From an uncultured Eubacteriales bacterium (GTDB lineage: Bacteria > Bacillota > Clostridia > Oscillospirales > Acutalibacteraceae): 9,609 nt of DNA. The stretch's first letter is position 1; each line of letters opens with the position of its first letter. Below, in pieces: positions 6,571 to 9,609 of the stretch. The notes under the pieces are model-generated. The model was not told the origin of the DNA and did not search any database. It saw nothing but the letters and a program-made list of their open reading frames with translations. Where the stretch lies: contig CAKVBG010000041.1 in NCBI GenBank assembly GCA_934725345.1, positions 1 through 9,609 of the forward strand, in the 5' to 3' direction. Made by a program: the position numbers and the translations under genes.

Positions 6571-8085
6571 TTACTCTGATTTTTCCGCAATTTTTGCTTC
6601 ATATTTTTTGCTAAGTCCAAAAACTGCCGCAATCCATCCAAGTGCTACTGCAAAGAATATTGGAACTATAATTAGTAGATGAGCTGATACTCTGCTTCCT
6701 TTATCCACTATGTTAGTGAGGGTATAAGTAACAGTTGAGGCGCTCGCTTTTCCTGCTCCTCCGGCAACAACTTCCACTGAAGCTTGACCTTTAGTTTTAA
6801 TATTTTCATCCAGAGGTCTAAATGCCATGTTGCGAGTTGTGTCAAATAAACAATATTTTACACTTCTAACTAATGCAATTGTTATCAGTCCAGACCACAA
6901 TATCATAATTGGAATTGAAAGTCCATGTATATGACTCGCACCCATCTTATTATAAACTACAAGCGCAAAGAATACCAACCCCGATAGTAACGTACATATT
7001 GGAGATATAAGTGCTGCAACCTTCCATTTGAAATTCCTCATTATTATTGTACTTAAAAGCGTAGTTAAAATGGTGCTAATTCCAACAGTCATTGAAAGAT
7101 TTCCTAACATTGACGCACAATCATTTGGGTTAGGTAAAGTTGCTCTCATGTGGTCTTTCCAGATAACTTCTATAAAGTTCAAAGTAGTTCCGTAAGCCAT
7201 CAATAGTATAGCAATTAAACCCACATACCTTGAAGTAAACAGTATTTTAAGCCCCTCTAAAACTCCAACGCTATCTTCTTTTGGTTTTTCCTGCACAATT
7301 TCAGGATCATAAAACCTGGGGTCGTTCAACACTACTTTATTTATATAATAAAAAATTGCCATAGCGGCCACGCCAAAGAGAATACAGCAACCAATTAAAA
7401 TTTTAACATTCCTGTCAAACATATTATCGGTAGTTCTTGAAATTCTTTCCAATGACCCTCCTGAAATGATAACACCTATATTGGCAATCATGGAATATAA
7501 ACCGTAAAACCTTTCGACTTCATCCTTCTTAGTAATGCGATTCGCAAACTGCCAAAACAGTGAACCTATTACTGCTTTACCCCATATCTCAGAAAAACAG
7601 TAAAACATAGTGTACGCCCAGTTTGTTACGCAAGGAACCACATAGTAAAATACCCTCGGTAAAGAATTTTGCAAATTTCTAATGGTTTCCTCGCCGGCAT
7701 GGATATGCCCCATTTTAGCTTGAGGGAAAAGTACGGTTACAAACAAGAGATAAAACAGCAAAAACGTGCATATAACTATATAAAACGTTTTTTTATTCCC
7801 AAATTTGTTGACCAAGAAAGTAAACACAATAGCAAACATAAATGCCATAGGCATTACAAACCATAATTTTAAAACCGGTAGTAGTTCAGTACCTCCACAC
7901 GTGGCGTACTTCAAAATGAACACGTCTTTTAAATCCTTTATCATCGTATACACAAATAACACACAGAACATCAAAAAACTCATAGGTAAAAATTTCTTAA
8001 GTTCGTATCTGTGAATAGGCCAGAAAATGGATTTAAGTTTACCAAAACCAGAACTCTGGGCATCTAATTGCTCAGATTCGTTCAT
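6571..8085 (-). CDS. tlc: ATP/ADP translocase (NTT/Tlc family nucleotide transporter)
   Basis: This protein belongs to the non-mitochondrial nucleotide transporters that exchange host ATP for bacterial ADP across the membrane. The 504-residue product matches the family length (Rickettsia Tlc1 is about 498) and is hydrophobic throughout, with about 12 likely membrane segments. Blocks shared with Rickettsia Tlc1, recalled from memory, include WPIHRYELKKFLP (22-34), SEIWG (165-169), SLFWQFANRITK (175-186), NDPRFYDPEIV (254-264), TSRYVGLIAILLMAYG (284-299) and KGQASVEVVAGGAGK (432-446). The four charged residues needed in the Arabidopsis transporter appear to correspond to K73, E166, E306 and K446, with nearly the same spacing. 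An ATP/ADP exchanger is therefore more likely than a divergent paralogue, although other NTT members carry other nucleotides or NAD. AGAGGA lies 8 bases before the ATG. The gene is very unusual for a Firmicute. Confidence 0.95.
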   Translation of the reverse strand: MNESEQLDAQSSGFGKLKSIFWPIHRYELKKFLPMSFLMFCVLFVYTMIKDLKDVFILKYATCGGTELLPVLKLWFVMPMAFMFAIVFTFLVNKFGNKKTFYIVICTFLLFYLLFVTVLFPQAKMGHIHAGEETIRNLQNSLPRVFYYVVPCVTNWAYTMFYCFSEIWGKAVIGSLFWQFANRITKKDEVERFYGLYSMIANIGVIISGGSLERISRTTDNMFDRNVKILIGCCILFGVAAMAIFYYINKVVLNDPRFYDPEIVQEKPKEDSVGVLEGLKILFTSRYVGLIAILLMAYGTTLNFIEVIWKDHMRATLPNPNDCASMLGNLSMTVGISTILTTLLSTIIMRNFKWKVAALISPICTLLSGLVFFALVVYNKMGASHIHGLSIPIMILWSGLITIALVRSVKYCLFDTTRNMAFRPLDENIKTKGQASVEVVAGGAGKASASTVTYTLTNIVDKGSRVSAHLLIIVPIFFAVALGWIAAVFGLSKKYEAKIAEKSE

Positions 8086-8118
8086 GATAGAATTCCTCTC
8101 CTTCCTAAAAATTCAAAG

Positions 8119-8257
8119 CATAAGTGACTTATTTCGTACTTTAAATTCTCAATTCATAATTTAACTACTTTTTTCGTCATAAACCAGATTCATAAGTTCA
8201 CGTTTTTAAGCAACCTATGCCTATATAAATTCTATAAATGAATTCTATCACATAAGT
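8119..8257. repeat. Three direct copies of CATAAGT upstream of the translocase gene
   Basis: CATAAGT occurs on the plus strand at 8119-8125, 8191-8197 and 8251-8257, spaced 72 and 60 bases apart. On the minus strand each reads ACTTATG. They lie between the candidate translocase promoter and its start codon. Chance in AT-rich DNA is a real alternative. Confidence 0.35.
8242..8250 (-). promoter_or_regulatory. Candidate extended -10 promoter for the translocase gene
   Basis: The minus strand reads TGATAGAAT: TG, one base, then TAGAAT, an extended -10 with one mismatch. There is no good -35 at 17-18 bases; the nearest TTGTAG is at 20. Transcription would begin near 8235, giving a leader of about 150 nt. 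Confidence 0.33.
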
Positions 8258-8268
8258 TACTTTTTTTC

Positions 8269-8283
8269 TACAAAATTTTTGTA
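8269..8283. promoter_or_regulatory. Palindrome TACAAAATTTTTGTA, possible operator
   Basis: This is a perfect 7-bp inverted repeat around a central T. It lies about 20 bases upstream of the candidate translocase -10 element, so a dimeric regulator bound here could affect that promoter. No regulator gene is in the window and the site is AT-rich, so this is suggestive only. Confidence 0.3.
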
Positions 8284-8353
8284 CATTTTTCGGAACTTAA
8301 AAATTATTTTTTTATATGTAAATATGGATTAAAAGTTATAAGAATTGAAATAA

Positions 8354-8382
8354 TTGATAAGCTCAGCGTTTATATGTATGAT
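8354..8382 (+). promoter_or_regulatory. Candidate distal promoter upstream of rpmB
   Basis: TTGATA (8354-8359), a 17-base spacer and TATGAT (8377-8382), each one mismatch from consensus. It lies 70 bases upstream of the proximal rpmB promoter, so the two could act in tandem. Alternatively it could start a short transcript of the intergenic region. Confidence 0.45.
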
Positions 8383-8423
8383 GTTCACATATTTTTAAAT
8401 TTTTTAATATATTTAATTTTTTC

Positions 8424-8452
8424 TTGCAATTAATAAAAAAGTCTGCTAGAAT
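8424..8452 (+). promoter_or_regulatory. Sigma-A promoter for rpmB-ogg
   Basis: TTGCAA (8424-8429), a 17-base spacer and TAGAAT (8447-8452). Transcription would begin near 8459, leaving a leader of about 70 nt that starts with the hairpin at 8462-8495. Confidence 0.6.
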
Positions 8453-8461
8453 AGCAAAGAC

Positions 8462-8495
8462 GGAAAGATTACCCATACTTTTATAAAGTCTTTCC
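8462..8495 (+). other. Nested hairpin in the rpmB leader
   Basis: GGAAAGA (8462-8468) pairs with TCTTTCC (8489-8495). Inside, ACTTT (8477-8481) pairs with AAAGT (8485-8489) around TAT; one base is shared between the two stems. No T-run follows, so it is not a terminator. It begins within a few bases of the predicted RNA 5' end and could stabilise the mRNA or act in autoregulation. Confidence 0.4.
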
Positions 8496-8530
8496 ATTGA
8501 TTAATTTATGTAAGATAAGGAGAATATGTT

Positions 8531-8731
8531 ATGGCAAAATGTCAAATTTGCAGCAAGGCAGTATCTTTCGGGATAAAAGTTTCCCACTCTCATAGACGTT
8601 CCAATAAAATGTGGAAGGCCAATATTAAGAGAGTTAAAGCAGTTATCAAAGGCACCCCTCAACACATTTATGTTTGCACTCGCTGTATGAAATCTGGAAA
8701 AGTTCCAGTAGCTACTAAAGTGTCGGCATAA
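8531..8731 (+). CDS. rpmB: 50S ribosomal protein L28, zinc-binding form (bL28)
   Basis: bL28 is a small basic protein of the large ribosomal subunit. The 66 residues begin MAKCQICSK and contain SHSHRRSNKMWKANI, the conserved core of the family. Two CxxC pairs, C4/C7 and C49/C52, make this the zinc-ribbon (C+) form. The length is typical of Firmicutes (about 62-66). AAGGAG lies 8 bases before the ATG. The stop codon shares one base with the ATG of the glycosylase gene (TAATG), so the two should be co-transcribed and translationally coupled. A good promoter at 8424-8452 and a hairpin leader precede it. Confidence 0.97.
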   Translation: MAKCQICSKAVSFGIKVSHSHRRSNKMWKANIKRVKAVIKGTPQHIYVCTRCMKSGKVPVATKVSA

Positions 8732-9579
8732 TGATTCAGTATAACAGTGAATCGATTATAATTTCAAATACTGAAAATTTTGACCTTAGTCAGACTTTTG
8801 ACTGTGGTCAATGTTTTCGTTGGAGAAAAATTAAGGATAACACATTTGAAGGCATAGCGTTTGGAAAAATTATACACATACAGCAAACCGAGGATAGCAT
8901 CATACTACAAAATGTCTCTCAGGAAGACTTTCAAAAATTTTGGTACGACTATTTCGATTTAAGTACTGATTACGCTCAGATAGCTAAGACGCTTTCTGAA
9001 ATCGACCCTATGCTTTCTAAGGCATATCATTTTTGCCCGGGTATAAGAATTCTCAAACAAGAGCCTTGGGAAACACTTTGTTCATTTATAATCTCACAGA
9101 ATAATAATATCCCCCGTATAACCAAAATAATTTCAAGACTTTGTAGTTTATGGGGAGAGCCAATTTCGGGAATGGAAAACTTTTTTTCTTTTCCCAAAGC
9201 CAAAACAATTGCAAACCTTACCGAAGAGGATCTTGCACCTATAAAATGTGGATTCAGAGCAAAGTACATTCTTGATGCCGCGAGGAAAGTTGTTGCAAAT
9301 GAAATAAATTTTGAAGATATTTCAAGTTTACCACTAGATTTGGCACGTGAAACATTAATGAAAATAAATGGAGTAGGGCCAAAAGTATCTCAATGTGTTC
9401 TGCTTTACGGCTTTCACAGGTTGGATGCTTTCCCCGTGGACGTTTGGATGAAAAGAATTATGGCTAAGTACTTTCAAGGAAAATCTCCGGAAATGTTTGG
9501 TGAATATGCCGGGGTTGCACAGCAGTATCTTTTCCATTTTTGCAGAACGAACGCGAAGGAACTATTCCAAAAATCCTAA
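8731..9579 (+). CDS. ogg: OGG1-type 8-oxoguanine DNA glycosylase/AP lyase
   Basis: This enzyme removes 8-oxoguanine from DNA and can cut the abasic site, in base excision repair of oxidative damage. The 282-residue product has the OGG1 layout. The N-terminal beta domain contains FDCGQCFRW (23-31), and SQNNNIPRI (122-130) corresponds to the asparagine-rich segment in OGG1. The helix-hairpin-helix is INGVGPKVSQC (212-222), where K218 aligns with the Schiff-base lysine of human OGG1 (K249). FPVDVW (234-239) carries D237, the counterpart of D268. All key residues are present, so it should be active. There is no separate Shine-Dalgarno at a good distance: the start overlaps the rpmB stop, pointing to translational coupling. 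AlkA-type and Ogg2-type glycosylases are less likely given the N-terminal QCFRW domain. Confidence 0.94.
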   Translation: MIQYNSESIIISNTENFDLSQTFDCGQCFRWRKIKDNTFEGIAFGKIIHIQQTEDSIILQNVSQEDFQKFWYDYFDLSTDYAQIAKTLSEIDPMLSKAYHFCPGIRILKQEPWETLCSFIISQNNNIPRITKIISRLCSLWGEPISGMENFFSFPKAKTIANLTEEDLAPIKCGFRAKYILDAARKVVANEINFEDISSLPLDLARETLMKINGVGPKVSQCVLLYGFHRLDAFPVDVWMKRIMAKYFQGKSPEMFGEYAGVAQQYLFHFCRTNAKELFQKS

Positions 9580-9582
9580 GTC

Positions 9583-9600
9583 TTCCAGGAATTCTTGGAA
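9583..9600 (+). repeat. 18-base near-palindrome after the glycosylase gene
   Basis: TTCCAGGAATTCTTGGAA is self-complementary apart from one G-U pair and starts 4 bases after the stop codon. It could be the stem of a terminator, but only TTTAAACCC is seen before the window ends, so no T-tract is confirmed. Confidence 0.3.
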
Positions 9601-9609
9601 TTTAAACCC

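Larger units (their letters stand above)
8086..8530. other. AT-rich divergent intergenic region between the translocase gene and rpmB
   Basis: These 445 bases hold no credible gene on either strand and no tRNA. Visible contents are candidate promoters facing both ways, a 15-base palindrome at 8269-8283, three copies of CATAAGT (8119, 8191, 8251) and a nested hairpin in the rpmB leader. The length is notable because most other gaps in the window are 39-148 bases. Up to about 150 bases would be translocase mRNA leader if the promoter at 8242 is real. Confidence 0.6.

Noticed and set aside
6558..6572. CGCTTAGCG element after the translocase gene as a terminator
   Set aside because: The stem is only 3-4 bp with a minimal loop, and no T-run follows in the minus direction.
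6571..8085. Mitochondrial-type ADP/ATP carrier or a general MFS transporter
   Set aside because: The length, about 12 helices and the SEIWG, FWQFAN and KGQA blocks fit the NTT/Tlc family. Mitochondrial carriers are about 300 residues with three repeats.
8086..8530. CRISPR array, tRNA or insertion-sequence remnant in the long intergenic region
   Set aside because: There are no regularly spaced repeats of 20 or more bases, no cloverleaf or CCA end, no terminal inverted repeats and no transposase fragment.
366..9579. TGA reassignment, because no gene in the window ends in TGA
   Set aside because: The stops visible are TAA except one TAG, as expected in AT-rich DNA. Tryptophans checked in the translocase and YigZ are encoded by TGG, so nothing suggests a changed code.

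Overview
The window comes from an AT-rich, low-GC Gram-positive bacterium, most likely a Clostridia-class Firmicute. The evidence is a yigZ-dgt-dnaG-rpoD gene row, strong AGGAGG-type ribosome binding sites, zinc-ribbon forms of L28 and L31, a SigA-sized primary sigma factor and an OGG1-type glycosylase of the kind seen in clostridia. One gene does not fit a free-living clostridium: an intact nucleotide transporter of the ATP/ADP translocase (NTT/Tlc) family. That family is otherwise known mainly from intracellular bacteria (Rickettsia, Chlamydia, Lawsonia), plastids and microsporidia. The simplest inference is a host-dependent, probably intracellular Firmicute such as a protist endosymbiont. 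I cannot confirm the lineage without a search.

Layout. Positions 1-5277, all on the minus strand and read from right to left, hold information-processing genes. These are rpmE (L31) with its own sigma-A promoter and a strong terminator, then yigZ, dgt, dnaG and rpoD (the macromolecular synthesis operon). A near-perfect promoter directly after the rpoD stop codon drives rplU (L21, cut by the window edge) through a structured leader. Positions 5439-8085, also minus strand, hold three membrane or envelope genes: the ATP/ADP translocase, an unrecognised single-pass protein, and a small CrtO-like acyltransferase-family membrane protein. Positions 8086-8530 are an AT-rich divergent intergenic region. 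It carries two candidate plus-strand promoters, a weaker candidate minus-strand promoter, a palindrome and a repeated heptamer. Positions 8531-9579, plus strand, hold rpmB (L28) overlapping by one base with an 8-oxoguanine DNA glycosylase gene.

How the genes fit together. The right-to-left core set supplies replication priming (DnaG), dNTP control (Dgt), the housekeeping sigma factor and ribosomal proteins. The translocase would import host ATP in exchange for ADP. The two small membrane genes after it lie on the same strand and may be co-transcribed. The rpmB-ogg pair keeps oxidative DNA repair tied to a ribosomal protein gene. No CRISPR array, insertion sequence, tRNA or rRNA was seen. All reading frames are intact with the standard code. 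Four start codons (rpoD, dnaG, dgt, rpmE) were placed downstream of the longest possible start, because the upstream start overlaps or precedes the Shine-Dalgarno sequence.
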